Made by a program: the position numbers and the translations under genes
Shown: piece by piece, positions 63,890 through 64,000 of the stretch
Layout: the number at the start of each line of letters is the position of its first letter
Numbering within the stretch: position 1 is the stretch's first letter
Notes under the pieces: generated by a model
Told to the model about the DNA's origin: nothing
Database searches by the model: none
What the model saw: the letters and a program-made list of their open reading frames with translations, nothing else
Origin: Azorinus chamasolen
Lineage: Eukaryota > Mollusca > Bivalvia > Cardiida > Solecurtidae
Length of the DNA stretch: 64,000 bases
Assembly: GCA_963576725.1 (NCBI GenBank)
Contig: OY755237.1
Span: 56,829,805 to 56,893,804 of the forward strand
Direction: 5' to 3'

Positions 63890-64000
63890 TCTTTCCTAAT
63901 GGGAATATAATAACCACAAAATAAATAAATACACTGGTGGTAGCTTAATGCAGATTTAAAGTAATGCTGAAAGGTCCTATAGGAGCTTTCTGCATTGCTT
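63890..64000. mobile_element. H5-like hairpin element cut by the window edge
   Basis: TGGTAGCTTAATGCAG and the apex AAAGGTCCTATAGGAGCTTT with TTCTGCATTGCTT. The left flank resembles the element at 57219. Confidence 0.65.

Overview
The window is nuclear DNA of an invertebrate animal, most likely a bivalve mollusc. That is inference: the DNA is AT-rich and intron-like, with very few coding exons. It also holds a tRNA-derived SINE of the kind known from bivalves, several Helentron-like elements with internal satellites, and one CR1/L2-type LINE. There is no bacterial-style gene organisation, and most short open frames in the window are chance or repeat-driven.

One split gene on the + strand accounts for nearly all supported coding sequence. 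Ten exons between 10365 and 60728 join in frame to give the first 612 residues of a protein. A 147-codon first exon (10365-10805) is followed by exons at 31352, 42142, 44322, 45661, 50406, 53647, 58282, 59835 and 60666. The first two junctions are phase 0 and all later ones phase 1. Every exon from 44322 onward is a multiple of three in length, so each can be skipped without breaking the frame. The protein runs from an unrecognised N-terminal segment into a basic, Gln-, Lys- and Glu-rich low-complexity tail that may form coiled coil. I do not recognise the family. The gene runs past the right edge. A possible alternative first exon lies at 27027.

Introns and flanks are packed with about 100 short hairpin elements, named here by core and ends. 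H1: TTAA ends with CCCTTTCCCT or CCCTTTACTCC, 225-265 bp, the most abundant. H2: TTAA plus CCCTTTGAATGC. H3: TTAA, core ATAAATAGAGCATTTGCTCC. H4: core TTGTGACCACTCTTTAGAAT. H5: TA duplication plus CAGTAAAACC, pogo/Tc1-like. H6: TTACCCTAAATATTC ends. H7: TTAACTCTTTGCATGC, core AGTTTGGATCCAGATGAGA. TTAA duplications with CCC ends are typical of piggyBac-type non-autonomous elements. No transposase for any of them is visible here. Short unlisted remnants of H1 and H7 also occur, for example near 17650, 28980-29014, 4600 and 40905.

Other repeats are Helentron-like elements (2613, 12913, 15174, 17873, 20530, 28545, 38040, 45835) whose right ends are a hairpin followed by CTTG or CTAG and then TT; a LINE (23229-26150, minus strand); a Penelope-type fragment with a hammerhead-like core (4065); a 1.67-kb DNA transposon with perfect terminal repeats and a 6-bp target duplication (47894-49567); a foldback element (about 11231-12758); and minisatellites at 14790, 28230, 32540, 41467, 42222, 51340, 56044 and 58470. 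Many elements are nested, so their relative ages can be read. Several minisatellites appear to have grown from pieces of the hairpin elements, and one from the edge of an exon.
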